From the NCBI GenBank assembly GCA_029817715.1, contig JARUPY010000085.1, positions 4,278,001 to 4,342,000 on the forward strand: a stretch of 64,000 nt of DNA, written 5' to 3'. Origin of the DNA: Melastoma dodecandrum. Its lineage: Eukaryota > Streptophyta > Magnoliopsida > Myrtales > Melastomataceae. This document shows, one piece after another, positions 24,901-38,400 of the stretch. The position numbers were made by a program, and so were the translations under genes. Under the pieces are notes generated by a model that was not told the origin of the DNA, did no database searches, and saw only the letters and a list, made by a program, of their open reading frames with translations. Position 1 is the stretch's first letter; each line of letters begins with the position of its first letter.

Positions 24901-25291
24901 CCTTGACTCTGACAGTTCTTGAATCATGCTTGTGTCATTAAGAGAGAGGGCCTGGGGGACCATTTTGGGGTTTGTTGTTGGATTAGTTTATGTAACATCC
25001 AAGCGCAATGCTATTCATTGCTCTCAATTAGAAGAAGAAAATTATAGATAATCTTACCTTGAAATATCTAAATTCAGATCTTCCAGTCATGTTTTTTTTT
25101 TGATAAGTGAGTCATGTTTTTTTCTTTATTGAAGTCCTTATTTTCATGGGAAAGAACCGATGGTCGGGTTATTCTATCTCGAAGGAGTGCCTACAGCCTT
25201 TCACTTGCTTCTTCGTGTACATTTGGGATGAATCATCATAATTGATTATTGCCTTTTGCAGCTGATTGCTCTCTCAGGCAAAAGATGGTAG
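21994..25291 (+). CDS. Plant-specific coiled-coil, basic-tailed protein, four exons
   Basis: Unknown function. Exons are 21994-22011, 22100-22276, 23053-24501 and 25262-25291, all in phase 0, giving 557 residues. Exon 1 encodes only six residues (MDDDSE) and exon 4 only nine plus the stop (LIALSGKRW). Residues 7 to about 125 are predicted coiled coil, rich in Glu, Leu and Lys (for example the EEQIEELEAQLEEAE segment). The middle is polar with basic clusters such as KRNGKRKGRRGKN and RKRKRAF that could act as nuclear localisation signals. I recall similar uncharacterised plant proteins beginning MEDDSE..NLAALKKAYA and ending in a short LISLSGKRW-like motif, which supports the tiny first and last exons. 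The open frame extends back to 22957, but that part is intron before the AG at 23052. Confidence 0.82.
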
Positions 25292-26946
25292 ATTGTTCAT
25301 TCTCATTAGACATGGTGCTCCGTCCAGGGGGCGATACCAGCGGGAAAGTAATCTGGAGTCCACATCCAAGGATCTTGTTGTGCTGTTGCTTACGGCTCGT
25401 GAGTGCATGTATTATGTGATCTACACCTCTCATCAAAGGGAGACATGTTGTTCTGTTAGGTGTGGAATGCATCCAGAGACGGAGGTATGACAACGGCATT
25501 AGTTACCTTTGCGGGCTGTGTTGTATGATAATATGCTGAAACCAATATAATCCAGCACGCACGACGGTGGATGATGAGATTCATGTGAGGGGGAAGGGCC
25601 TTTCAGTATGGTCCCTTTTAGCTGCGGGTGCATGTGATTTGCATTAAAGGTAACGAGAGTGAAAGGAAACTGCACAACCCACCCAGAACTCAACTACTAA
25701 TGTTTGTACCCAAGCTTTGAGGACTCCTACCACTTCTCTCTGAATAACTTCTCTCCATCCCCCCAATGGAAAGCTACCCTTTTCATATCTCTTCCGGGGT
25801 CCCTCGCTACCCCCAAACCTTATCTCCCAAAACCAAAAAGAAGTGTTCAGAGACAGACACATGAGCGTCCTTTGGTGAGCTTTCTTAATCATTAGCAACT
25901 CGAATTATTGTTGTACTCGAACCCCCCCAATACCCAATATCGAATTTTAGGTGCGAAGCCGAAGTGGAGGGAATCCTTTTCCCCTTGATAAGATTTCTAT
26001 CATTCTTGCCAAATATAGGAATGGGGCATGACGACTGTTTAGCTCAGTCTCGGCAGGAATGTTGCTTTTTGGGTTTAGGGGAGTATTTGGTGGAGTCGTA
26101 GTAGCTGACTACTGTCAAATAATGTCTACAAGTATCGTTTTTAGAACAAAGCACTGTCGTCCCTACCGACTATGTTGATTGATCCTTGTGATTTCTTTAA
26201 CCATCGATTTTATGCGCATTATATCGGGGGCGTTTAAAGTAAGTGGTCTACAGGTATTAGTAGTTTCTTGATACATTCCTCTGTTTGTTGGGTATTTATA
26301 CTCCTTGAAGTGGCCCAACCACGAATCTCTCAAATAAAAACTCGGGCTTCCCCCACAATCCCCATTCGAGTGTATTGATTTCGTTGACTCCCTATCACTT
26401 CTAAGATCAATAATCAGTGATAAAAGTGTGGTTTCGCGTTGAAGTTGATGGATGGACAGATGGTTTTATGACTTTGAAATGAGAGAAACGTGAGGGAGAG
26501 AGCATCTTCTTGGATGCACTCACTCTGGTGATCTATTGTAATCCATCAGTCTGTACCCACCTAACAGATTGCAAGTCAATTAATTGGACATTACCACCAC
26601 CGCCACCGCCACCACCACCATCATCAACAACGACAACAGAAACAAGTGATTCAACCCTTCTTCAATTCTTGCACAGGACAAGGAAAGTGTGGAAATATTG
26701 ATGTTCTTCCCAGCTCTTTGGTAACATCGGATGGATTTTTCCCATATTATCTATGTACTCTTTCTTTTTCTCTTCCATACCCTCCTTTGTTTTCTTGTTG
26801 GTGACGACTAATGCAATGTTGATAGAGATAACACCAACTGTTACGGAGTTCTTGAGGGCTTTTGGATGTCGTGACCGAGGCTGAGGCGGAGAAGAGGCTT
26901 TGATCTGATGCTCGGTCGTGCATGGAATTGAGGAAGCTGGTGAAGT
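25292..26946. other. Intergenic region upstream of the 5-phosphatase gene
   Basis: About 1.65 kb with no recognisable gene. Frames on both strands at 25500-25900 are short. A CCA-type trinucleotide run lies at about 26593-26620. The last 150 bases lead into the phosphatase start. Confidence 0.45.
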
Positions 26947-28900
26947 ATGGCCGGGATTGACAGGAAAGGTAGAGGTAGAGGTAGAGGTAAAGGTAAAGGT
27001 TTGTGCAGGTGGTTTAAGCCCAAGCGTAAATGCTTGGAGGGTAGTTTCAGCGCCCGAGAACTTTCAGGTGTATATATACTGGATTCTTGATCATTGGTTG
27101 GGAGTTGGTTCGACTCACTTCGGGGCTGATTGTTTGTTGCTTTTTCCTTTTTTGTCGCGTCGCAGTGGGTGATTACGAAGATGATGACGAGGATGATGTT
27201 TTCCGACGATTGTCTTCTTGTTTGCTTCGGATGGATCCTTATGTTTCCCAGAATGAACTGAGGTGAGGATTTGGGAGAATTTTCGGTTACTACTGTTATG
27301 TTGGAGGCTGAGGATGGGTTGACCGTTTTTAGGATATTTGTTGGCACATGGAACGTCGCGGGGAGATCGCCAGCAGGAAGTTTGGCGGTAGAATTGGACG
27401 AGTGGTTGAACTTGAAAGATGCAGCGGACATGTATGTCCTGGGGTGAGTAATCCATAAACAAGTTTCTGCGCAATCCCAATTTCATTCGGGCCTACCGTT
27501 GAACAATGCTGAATCGTATACTTGACAGATTTCAGGAGATTGTGCCTCTGAAAACGAAGAACGTGATCGGAGGAGAAGACCTAACGGAAGCATCGAACTG
27601 GAACCTGCTAATTGGGAAAGCATTGAACGAGCGGTACAGATGTCCATGGTCAACACCAGTGGTGCATCCTATATCGGATGAATGCTGTCTGCGCGGAGAC
27701 AGTTCTACCGACCAGTGGCAAAAAGGCGCAACAAGCCATATAATCAGTGAAACCGAGGATAATTCAGATTCGAGTATGATGCTGGAGGGTCTCCATAGAT
27801 ACAAGCTTGTGGTGAGCAAGAAGATGGTTGGAGTGTTCATCACCGTGTGGGTGAGGAGAGAACTCCTGCTTAAGTACCGCATTTCGAACGTGAATGCTTG
27901 TGCGGTCCCCTGTGGGATCATGAACTGTTTTGGGAACAAGGGCTCGGTCTCCGTGAGCATGGCCATCGAAGGTACAAGCTTCTGCTTCATCACAGTCCAC
28001 CTGGCCTCAGGCGAGAAGAAAGGCGACGAGGGCCGAAGGAATCGCCAGGTGTCGGAAATTTTCAGGAGAACCACCTTTCCCCGGTCACATAGGGACATTG
28101 ACGAATCTCGACCGCTTACCATACTCGGACACGAGTAAGACTTGAACCTAGTTACTTAGAACTGGATAAGTTCCTATGTCCGACAGTTGGTTGCTATCTC
28201 TGACAGCCAGATTTTCTGGTTTGGCGATCTTAACTACCGGCTGTACGGAGAGAAACACATGGCTAGACAACTGATCAAGGGAGAGGACTGGAGGGCGCTG
28301 CAAGAGTTCGATCAGCTTCGTAGGGAACAAGAAGACGGTGTGTTCCAAGGATGGGAAGAAGGGGTCATCGAGTTCGCACCTACATATAAGTACTCCTCGT
28401 CGAACAGCAACAGGTACTCTAGTGGAATACCGAGACGACCCGGGGAGAAGCCGAGGATTCCGGCATGGTAATAATGAAATTAATACACAAAATAGACACG
28501 TATTTGTCTCTTAATGATATAATTTACTTTTGGTTGGTCCAGGTGCGACAGAATTATGTGGCATGGAAAAGGAGTGAGGCTGCTATCTTATCTCCGCAGC
28601 GAGATAAAGTTCTCGGATCACCGGCCCGTTTCTGCTTTGTTCACTTCCCAGATTGAGGCGGCAAAGTCTGACAGCAGAGCCGTTCCATTGTCTACCATTC
28701 TCCCAGCAGAAACACCTGCCAGTGCATTGCAGGAGAATGGCCTCCAAAATAAAGAGCACAAAACGACACTGCTATCGACGATTCTTCGGGACATGAGATC
28801 GTCAACACCAGTGAGAAGATTAGAAGAAGAACAAGTCCTCCTGGAAGGAGATGACCTCAAATCGCGCATGGAGATGAAAGTAATTTCACATGAAGGATAA
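26947..28900 (+). CDS. Type I inositol polyphosphate 5-phosphatase, six exons
   Basis: Removes the 5-phosphate from soluble inositol phosphates and/or phosphoinositides, tuning Ca2+ and membrane-traffic signalling. Exons are 26947-27067, 27166-27262, 27333-27443, 27529-28134, 28207-28467 and 28543-28900, closing in frame to 517 residues. The N-terminus is basic (MAGIDRKGRGRGRGKGKG), followed by an acidic stretch GDYEDDDEDD. The catalytic domain opens at FVGTWNVAGRSP and includes FQEIVPL, the Mg-site NKGSVSVSM motif, TVHLASGE, FWFGDLNYR, PAWCDRIMWHG and SDHRPVSALF, all the signature motifs. About 65 residues of polar tail follow. It is most like plant 5PTase4/5 (BST1) proteins, without an added WD40 or SAC domain. 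The RGRGRG repeat is an in-frame GGTAGA/GGTAAA run in the DNA. Confidence 0.93.
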
Positions 28901-29168
28901 AGTTGATTTTTTTCCCTTCATCACCATAAGCAAAGAAATTGATTGAACAGAATTGAGAGTCAAAAGGATCTGAGACAGTTTTCTATTTTATCAAGACATA
29001 TAAATCCAAGATAAATGGCAGACATTCTCAAACCTTTCCTGATGAAAGTAACGTCGATATCCTGGAGACATAATAGCAGCAAGCAATGTTCATCGCCGCT
29101 TGAAAATGCGGCCAGGAATCCAACTTCCTTACCTCTGCAACAGATAGAGCTACGACCATGCTAGTTCC
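28901..29168. other. Convergent 3' region, 5-phosphatase and coiled-coil gene
   Basis: Only 268 bases separate the two stop codons, so the convergent transcripts probably overlap or nearly meet at their 3' ends. Confidence 0.5.
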
Positions 29169-31333
29169 TCAGGCTTGCGGCTTCATTCTGGTAAACCTAG
29201 TAGAGGCGATGTTGACTAAGCAACTGTACTCATCTGTTGGGAAAGCTTAGCACAAAAAAAAACAAACTAACCTTCGCCATCTGCATCGAGAATGGCCTCT
29301 AGAACCTCAATGTTATCATGATGACAGGAAGGGCAAATAATCTTCTTTTGGAGCTCCTCGCCAAGGGCTGATATCTCTCTCATTAATTGAGAACTCTTAG
29401 TGTTCTGGTCAAGGAAAATGCTTTCTTGAATGCAATGGTCGGAAAATTGACCATAAAACACATATCTTCCTCTTCTAAATGTACTTGAGGAGATACCGGC
29501 AGCTTATAGTTGACAAAATGGTCATGATCCTGTTATAACTCAACAATGCAACCACGATACTCAAACTGAAGAGATCTGATCAAGACTTTTCAAAGAAAAA
29601 GAATATATGATTTCGCTATCGCAATCCTACTTAATGTTTGTAATGGATATGATGTCAGGTCCTCCAGGTTCTCCATTGCTTTCTTGACTGCCTCCATCAA
29701 GGACACTTTTCTCTCTACACTAACCAATTCTTCATGGACCTGAAAAAGTGAGACAGTCTATACTTATCTTCAAAATCACGTCATCACTGCCACACGCACA
29801 AGCTTGATATATAGGCACATTTACATAGTTAGAAGCAAATGAAAAGACATGTCTTCACCTTCCTTTGTGTATCTAGCATAGATTGAATTGATTCTTCTTC
29901 CATTTCTGTTTCTGAAATCAGCTGGGCTAGCTCATCTGGTAATTTTTCAGGATTCACAATTGCATCCTCAGGGACTCCTGTGAAATTTACTTGAACCACA
30001 GTCTTTCAGGGGAAAGTGACAACAGAAAGCACACTTGAGGCAATTAAGTTCTTTTAGACATCAGCAACAAACAAACTCGACAGCCAACTTCAAGATGTCT
30101 ACCTACTATTGATAACAGAATGAAAAACATTTCCATGTCAAACCTCAACCAACTAGCTGATAGCAATACAATAAGTAGCAATACAATAGAGAAAGACCGA
30201 TTTCATAATGGTTTAATCATCAATATGCTGGCAACAAGGACATCGTCACCTCATTCATACACCAAGAATAGATCCAGGGATATGACCGGGACGACCTAAC
30301 TATCAACCTGATAAGTTGCTGCTTGGTTCTTCTGTTATGCTAACAGTTGATTTTTGTTGGTTCTGGAACTTCCTGAAGTGGCGATTTAATTGTTAGAATC
30401 ATAAAAGCACTATAGATCTCAAGTATCAGGACATCCATCTGTTTCTATTCTCATATCCGGTGCTCAACACATTGAAATTTACACAGTGGCTGAATAATAC
30501 CACTTTGACCGCTTGACATTGAATCAATTGCAAGATGTCAGGATACTAGTACAGGGAAACTGACCATGAGTGCGATTAACTAAGGTGGCTGACCTTAATT
30601 TCTTGTTAAGCTCAGACATTTTTGTGATAAACTCTTCCCTGCAGGAAATGTCGAACAAAAACTTTGAGCTGGACATCATCGGAGCACTTTGCCAACCTTA
30701 ACTACGGGAAAAGAATTTCCATACCGAATAGCAGCAGAATCATTCTTTGAATGTACGTCATTCGGATTTTCCAGGAAAACACCATAAATCATGAAACTAG
30801 CAAAAGCTTCAGCTAAAAAGAAGATGGAAATCATGCGAGACCATCATCACCTTCACATTGGTGACCATCGACTGCACAACCGACATTTCCTGATTCATAT
30901 TGGAAATCCTTCCCTGCAAATCTCAACTCCAGGATCTTAACCTCCCTTCTCAGATAATCGTCACGAGAATCAACGCTCTCGATATCAACAAAGGGCTACC
31001 ACGAGAGCTTGAATGGTGGACTCATTCACGGCTAATTCGACTTCAAGACCCCTGAGCTCCTGCTCGGCCAACTCTCGAGACCGCTTCGCATTCTCCAGTT
31101 CGGTGGCGAACGCGTCCAACTCTGACTGAAGCTCCTCAACCTGCTTCTTTAGCGCAGAGACTCTCCGCTCTAATGCAAAAAGGGCAAAAAAGAGGGTCAA
31201 GTCCTCCCGAACAATCAACGTGGATCAGGCGCCAAATCGGAACGGAGACAGAGATCCCGTCACCTCCCTGCGACTTCTCCGACGCAAAGCCGCGGATGAG
31301 GGAGAGGAGGTGTTTCTGCGGATCATCTGCCAT
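29169..31333 (-). CDS. Multi-exon coiled-coil protein of unknown function with a CPSCH motif
   Basis: Unknown function. Ten exons on the minus strand: 31333-31264, 31169-31003 (or to 31000), 30913-30851, 30744-30725, 30638-30594, 30372-30308, 29977-29859, 29739-29631, 29424-29272 and 29233-29169. They close in frame to 291 or 292 residues. Exon 4 is only 20 bases; it is required because exons 3 and 5 are out of phase without it. Most of the protein is heptad-like (ERRVSALKKQVEELQSEL and later segments). Near the C-terminus the motif CPSCHHDN could bind a metal or be redox-active. The start at 31333 (MADDPQK) is chosen because the 34 residues upstream in the frame are Pro-rich and probably leader; a start at 31435 remains possible. 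The 3' end of exon 2 and the start of exon 9 are the least certain junctions. Confidence 0.7.
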
Positions 31334-32404
31334 CGGAGGAGGCGGTTTGGGAAGTGGCGGTTTCCGCGCTTCGTTTTTCCCCAAAAGCGCGGGTTGTTCC
31401 GTTGGGAAACTTGGGCTTTTGAAGAACTGGGCCATGACGAAACAGCCATATTACATCATCCATGGGTGCCCATTAACTCAGGCGGGTTCCTCTCCCTGAT
31501 CAAATGGGCCCTTAATATCTAAGTAGGCCCAATACCCAAACCCAGTATTTTATATTATTTGTTTATGGTCAATTGATGCCAACAAGCAGCATTAGCCAGA
31601 CAGATAAAAAGAAGATAAACATATATCCTCAATAACATCTTCTTATAATTTGATTTTATCGGGCTTAAACACCACTTAATTATAGGTGGGATTGTGAAAT
31701 TTAATCTACTTGGTGAGAAATTCACTGTAACGAGGAAAAACCACATACACACGAGCAAGAGAGAGAGAGACCAAAAACAAAAAAAGAACCAGCAAAATCA
31801 ATTCCTCCTCCTCCTCCTCTTCCTCTTCCTCATTAGCACTTCCCTTTTCTAATTTTCTTCATCCCCGGGCTTCTTGTTCTTTGTTGTCGATTCTTCTCTC
31901 TTGGGTTGATTCCTGGGAGGCAGTTCTGAATTTGGTTTTCGTCTTTCTTCCTTCTGGATCTCTCTCTCTCCCCCGGGTGTTTTCTTCTTTCTGACAGGGG
32001 AAGGGGGTTTGCGAAAACTAAATAAGCAAAAAACGCAAAAGCTGCTCCCGACACGACACGGTATACCGCCACAACCAAGCTTCTTCGAAGACACACACCC
32101 TCCAGGAAAAAAGAAAAGAAATCTACTTGCGATCACAAAGTTTTTAGCTTTTCCTCTCCCTCCCCTGTTGCTCCTCAGCCCCCCATGAGATCCGCTTGGC
32201 CTTCTCGGTGGTCGTAGAATCAGCGGGGGTGGGAACAATTTATTCCCAGGTTTGGCAGTTACATGTGGTTGTTTGTTTTTGTTGGGGTGGGAATTCCGGC
32301 TTGTTTCTTGTTTTTGTTCTTCTGATGTGGATTGTAATTGGGTCCAGTTGGGTTTTTTTCTTCCGTTTTGTAGGAAATAAAGGGGGAAGAAGACGGGGGG
32401 AGAG
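31334..32404. other. Divergent promoter region, coiled-coil gene and SIN3-like gene
   Basis: About 1.07 kb between head-to-head starts. A CTC/TCC-rich run lies at 31803-31831. The segment 31840-32240 is mixed and probably forms the SIN3-like gene's 5' UTR with a possible leader intron. Short frames here are not recognisable. Confidence 0.45.
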
Positions 32405-35400
32405 ATGAAGAGAGCAAGGGATGATTTGTACCCTGGTGGGTCTCAATTCAAGCGACCCTTTAGTTCCTCCAGAGGAGGAGTGGATGAGTAAGTCGCATGT
32501 TTCTTTGTTTGTCCATGAGTTTGGATCGCGGTTGGTTGGACGACTGGATTTTGGATTTTCTTGTTTCACTCGGGACTTGATTGTAACTGCTTCTTCGTAT
32601 GCATGGCGGTTGAGTCGTTGTGTTGTTTGATTCTGATTTTGTGATGGATCACTGACTGGGATTTCGTGACCGTGATATAAAGTGGTTCTTACTTTGTAGA
32701 ACATGGTTATTGGTTTCCTCGTGTCGAGATGTTTCAATCCTCTTTGAAATCCAGGGCCCTCTCATTACATGATGTCCTTATGTATAAGTCCAGGAGATCT
32801 GACTGACTATTTCCACTGTTTCTTCTTTTGGGGTCGGCAAAAATATGGATTTCTCCTCTGTTGTACTGTGACATGTCTTGACATTACTTTTTCGAGTACC
32901 CCGATCTGTGAGGGCTATTGGTCCAATGAAGTCAAAATCATTACCAAAGTTAGCACCATGCTTTAATTGGTTTGGCGTTTATACAGCGACCTTGATTTTA
33001 GTTTTAATCACCCATGCCTTCTTTCGTTCCTGACTGTGTGCAGCTATGGACAATCACCAAATCACGGGCCGACAGCAGCAGAAGGACGAGTGGAGGGTTA
33101 CGGTGGGGGTAGTACATCTCAGAAACTTACGACAAATGATGCCTTGTCATACCTGAAAGAAGTAAAGTATATGTTTCGCGACCAGAGAGAAAAGTATGAC
33201 AAGTTTCTGGAGGTTATGAAGAATTTCAAGGCCCAGAGGTAAGATCCGTTAATAGTTAATCCTGACAAGGATGATTCAGTTATTTCTTAATTTATGGGGC
33301 ATATGTTTCACCTTGATGCTTTCTTTTCTTTTCATTCCAGAATGGACACAGCGGGAGTAATAGCGAAAGTGAAAGAGTTATTCAAAGGGCATAACAATCT
33401 GATTCTTGGATTCAATACATTCTTACCGAAGGGATATGAAATAACACTAGATGAGGATGAGGCGCCTGCAAAGAAGACCGTAGAATTTGAAGAAGCCATC
33501 AGCTTTGTGAATAAAATTAAGGTCCATATTTTTCAAATCACTGTTTTCTGAGTTGAGTTAAAGTAGATTCCAATTGTTGGATTTTATTACTCCAGAAACG
33601 TTTCCAAACTGATGAGCATGTGTACAAAACCTTTCTGGACATTTTGAATAAGTACCGGAAAGAGCACAAGGACATTAATGAAGTCTCGAATGAGGTAAAG
33701 GTTTATTTTTTATGCACAATAATGATTCGTACCGACTCACCAAAACATTGTTATCTTTATATGTGTAAGACTTTGAGTCTCCGCTGCATGTGACATTGTT
33801 GTCTTTGGCTGTGTCGACAAAAAGTTATGGTGATATAACCTTTGACCTTTTCTCGCCTTTTGGTTTGGCTATGTATTCTGCAGGTCGGAGGTCTTTTTGC
33901 GGATCATCCAGACTTGCTTGAGGAGTTCTCGAGGTTTTTGCCTGATAATTCAACAACACAGTCAGCTCATGCTTATGGATTTGGGAGGAATGCAGTTCAG
34001 CGTCTTAGTGAACGCAACTTGGGTGCTCCATATTTGAGACAAATGCAAATAGATAAGGTGCTCTTCTTGTCAATTTCTGCTTTTTTTACAACTTCTTTTT
34101 GTTACGAAATAAGTTTTTTCACACTGGTAAATTTATCAATCTCAGAATTTTTTATATCTTCTCTCAGCAAAACGCTCGGCGGGATAGGATTATTGGTCAG
34201 GCTGACCCGGATCATTTTGATATAGAAGATGACAAAGCTTCAGTGAAAGTGCATAAGGATAATAAGAAGCATTTTGATAGGGAGGATATGGATAGAAAAC
34301 AATCTGATGTGGATGATCGGGAGTCTGAGCATGGTGCTGGTCACTTTTCTGACAAACGCAAATCAGCAAGGAAGGTTGAATATTCGAGGACAAATTCCAA
34401 CTTCATTGCTAACGGTGAAAAAGATGGATTGAAGCGTGAGCCTTTAGACCATATTACCTTTTCAATGTGTTGTTGGATTGTGCAAATGGTTTTTGTCAAT
34501 CTAGCATTTGGATCAATAAATCATGATGGACTCAATTCTTTTGTTTTGACGGGAAAAAGCATTACTCCTTACTTTACACTCCATTCATAAATATCAGATG
34601 ATGTAAATGCTTAAGGGTATCTTATTCATAGCGTAGATCAATTCATGATTTAATCCATCTTCTCCTTGGAGAAGCAAGACTTTCATGCATCATGGGCTTT
34701 TCATGCGCTTCACTTAGTGGAACCACTTATATTTTTCATCTTGTTCAATCAAAACTTGCTTTATTTTTGTTGTCCATTTTAACCGTGATGCCCTGATGCC
34801 TTCTGTCTTGTATGACAAGGTTTTTGGTTTTTAGGTGCCTAGCTGACATGTGTCTTTTCATTATATATAACTTGTTAATACTTTTTAGTGCATGCATTTC
34901 CAGATGTCTATAGTCAAGGGTTCTTATTTTGTGAAAAAGTAAAGGAAAGACTATGCAGTTCAGATGATTACCAAACCTTCCTGAAGTGCCTTCATATATA
35001 TAGCAATGGGATCATCAAGAGGAAAGACCTGCAAAGTTTGGTATGTTCTTTTTTTCTTTTGTTGTAGGCAGCCTTCTTAAGTCCTTTTACTGCACTCAAC
35101 ATTAAATCCTTTTGAGTAGTTGCATTTATTTAATTTGATGTTACCCTCAACCAAGCTTTTTAGACCCATCATTGCCTTGAACAATTGCCATTTATACAGA
35201 AAGTTCTGATAACAGTTGCGATCTGATCCGCCAGCTTAACCATTTTGTTATGGACGAGATGTCATCTTTATGCTTTAATTCTCCATTCGTGCTTGGCATT
35301 TGTTTGGAAAGCTCTTACTAAAACATAAATTTATCTTTGTGCTCTAAAAATTATATATGGTTAATTTATGATTTCTTGAACTTCAAAACGATGATTTTTA

Positions 35401-38400
35401 TAAGAATTTATTCATTTTTAGTGAATTCTCTTTTAGGTGACTGATCTTCTTGGAAAACATGAGGATCTTGTGGACGATTTTAACGAATTTCTGGAGCGAT
35501 GCGAAAATATAGGTACAACTTGGATCTTTACATTCATATAGTTTCAATGCTCATATTGTTCTGTAACATTTGCCTAACCATCCCACTTGGTCTCCAGATG
35601 GCTTTCTCGCCGGGGTCATCAATAGAAGTATGTGATGCTTCTAGTCATGGATCCTTCCTTTGCGAACATCCCTGAATTTGCCTTGTATCCCTTGAGGTTG
35701 TGAATCTAACTTTGAGTTCTATTGTGAAATGAAGAGTCCCTGTCTATTGATGGACACGTCTCGCGAACTGCGCCAGTCGACATCAAAGATGAAGAATTGA
35801 GACATGACATTGAAGGAGCCAAAGAGAGGGAAAGATGTCGAGAGAAGTATTGGGCAAAGTCCATCCAAGAACTAGACCTCTCTGATTGTCAACGCTGCAC
35901 TCCAAGTTACCGGCTTTTACCAGATGATGTAATAAGTTTACCACTCTGGTTCCCCTTCTTTTTTCCTTTCTTCTTTTGGAAAGGCGTAAATGTAAATTCA
36001 ACTCCACCAGTTAGGGCTATTCCATTATCGATTCACGATCGTGGAGAGATAAGTTTTGCTAGATTTCTGTATTTGATTTTTTTCTGCGATGATCAATGCT
36101 TTTCAGTATCCAATTCCTTCAGTTAGCCAGAGAACGGAGCTTGGTGATCAAGTATTAAATGAGCACTGGGTATCTGTTACCTCTGGGAGCGAAGACTATT
36201 CTTTCAAACATATGCGCAGAAACCAATTCGAAGAGAGTCTTTTCAGATGTGAAGATGACAGGTTATACTTGAGGGATCTCTGATAACAATATTTTTTTAT
36301 GAGAGAGGGATGACTCCGGTGATTTTCTTAAATTTAAAATTGATGGTTTATAACATTCTTATCTGCGATCCGATGTTCATGTTGTCTGCATTCATGCTTA
36401 ATGGTAACAAGTTTCTCAACCCCAGCTCGTGGTCTGATGCTTATTTTCTCTTTTCTAGTTATGCACTTTATGCTAATCAGTTTAATGAAAGTGCCCGTTC
36501 CTTATTGTAGGTTTGAGCTGGACATGCTGCTGGAATCTGTGAGCTCGACCATGAAGCGCTTGGAGGAAGTGCTCTCCAGCGTGAATGAAAACATTAAAAG
36601 TTTAGAAACTCCCATCCAAGTCGAGAATTACTTCAGCGGTCAGTGTAGTAAGTTTTTGCTTGTTGATTCATCTTTATTTCCATCTTTTAATTGACTTGAT
36701 TCTCAATTTTATTTCTTTTCTTTCAGCTCTTAATCTCAGATGCATCGAGAGACTGTATGGTGACCATGGATTGGACGTAATGGATATAATCCGAAAGAAT
36801 CCTGTTGTTTCATTGCCTGTCATATTGTCCCGCCTCAGACAGAAGCAAGAGGAATGGACAAAATGCCGTTCTGATTTCAACCGGATTTGGGCCGAAATAT
36901 ATACTAAAAATCACTACAGGTCCCTTGATCACCGCAGCTTCTACTTCAAGCAGCAGGATTCCAAAAATCTGAGCATGAAATGTATGTTTTCAGTTGTCTT
37001 CAGATTATACAATTTTCAGTTCCGTATTCTCAGTTGTTATTGCCACTTTGTTGTAACTTAAAATTTGGCTTCATTTTTGCACCTAATATTGGCTTGCTCC
37101 TTTGTGTTAGATTTATGCTTGCCTTCATTAATCAGTTCATTTAAGCTGTAGGTTGTGGGTGAGTCCTTTAGGCAAGCTTTGGGAACATTCACCTGGTATT
37201 GGGTATTGCTAGTTCAAATTTTCGCTTAATTGAATTTTCTTTAATGAAATGTGTGACCTAGAATTGTCAACTTAGGAGTTGCGTCTTATGTGTTAGAAAG
37301 TTCACTTGGATAGATTTGATTATTGCTGCACTGCCCAGCTGTAGGGGAGGTCATTAAGTTCATTTCTTTTAAATATTCATATCTCTAATCTGCAGCTTTG
37401 GTAACTGAAATCAAAGAGTTGAAGGAAAAGCAACAAACTGAGGACAGTGTTCTCCTTTCTTTTGCTACTGGGAATGGGCAGGCCATTGTTCCACAGTTAG
37501 AGTGTGAATACTCTGATGTCGACACGCTTGAGGACTTGTATAGACTAGTCCGTTACTCGTGTGAAGAAGTTTGCTCCTCCAAAGAGCAGTTTAATAAAGT
37601 AATGAGACTATGGACCAACTTCCTAGAGCCTTTAGTTGGCGTTCCTACAAGGCGCTCTCTGACAGATTCTGCTGAAGTTTGCAAAAAGTCCAAGAATATG
37701 GTCATAATGTGTCCTTCTCATGAAAAACTTGATAATGACGAAACGGATGCGGAGGTTGTCAAAACCGTTTCGGATATTGGTGACACCACAATTCCCAACG
37801 GAGATACTTCGTTGAAAGAGGAGAGTAGTTGTCATCTTTTGGAGATGAAACCTAAGAGTGCAGGTGACGGTAGTCAGCCAACTGTTATTGACAAGAGTTT
37901 TGAGACAACTGATATGGAGATAATTCCAGGTAAATCCCACCTAGGCTTTGTTTTATTTTTATCTTTGGATGTTCTGGAAATTGTTGCTTCTGGAATTACG
38001 CTGATTACTTCTAATTTGTAAATCTGCTATGCAGCTGAATCCTGCTCGAACAATGCCGATGTGATTGATCGTGATTCCAAAACAAACACAAATGAGGAGG
38101 TAAATTGATGACACTTTTGATTCAATGCTTGATATAGTGCTTGGATTGCTGTAACATTTTATTGTAATGCCAGGGTAATGCTGCTGAAAAAGCATGTAAT
38201 AGTGATTTTCCTTTGGATTTATCTAATACTTCCCGGCATCTGCAAGAGTCCATGGCACTATACAAACCCGAGAAAGAGGAGGGAGAGTTATCACCGAGTG
38301 GGGATATGGAGGATGATATGAATACTTTACCCGATGCTTTGGACGGTGTTGATGGGCCTCAAAACTATCAATCTGTTGCAAAAGTGTGTGTAACAGTAAA

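Noticed and set aside
26841..27431. 196-codon minus-strand frame
   Set aside because: Antisense to exons 1-3 of the 5-phosphatase, which close in frame on the plus strand.
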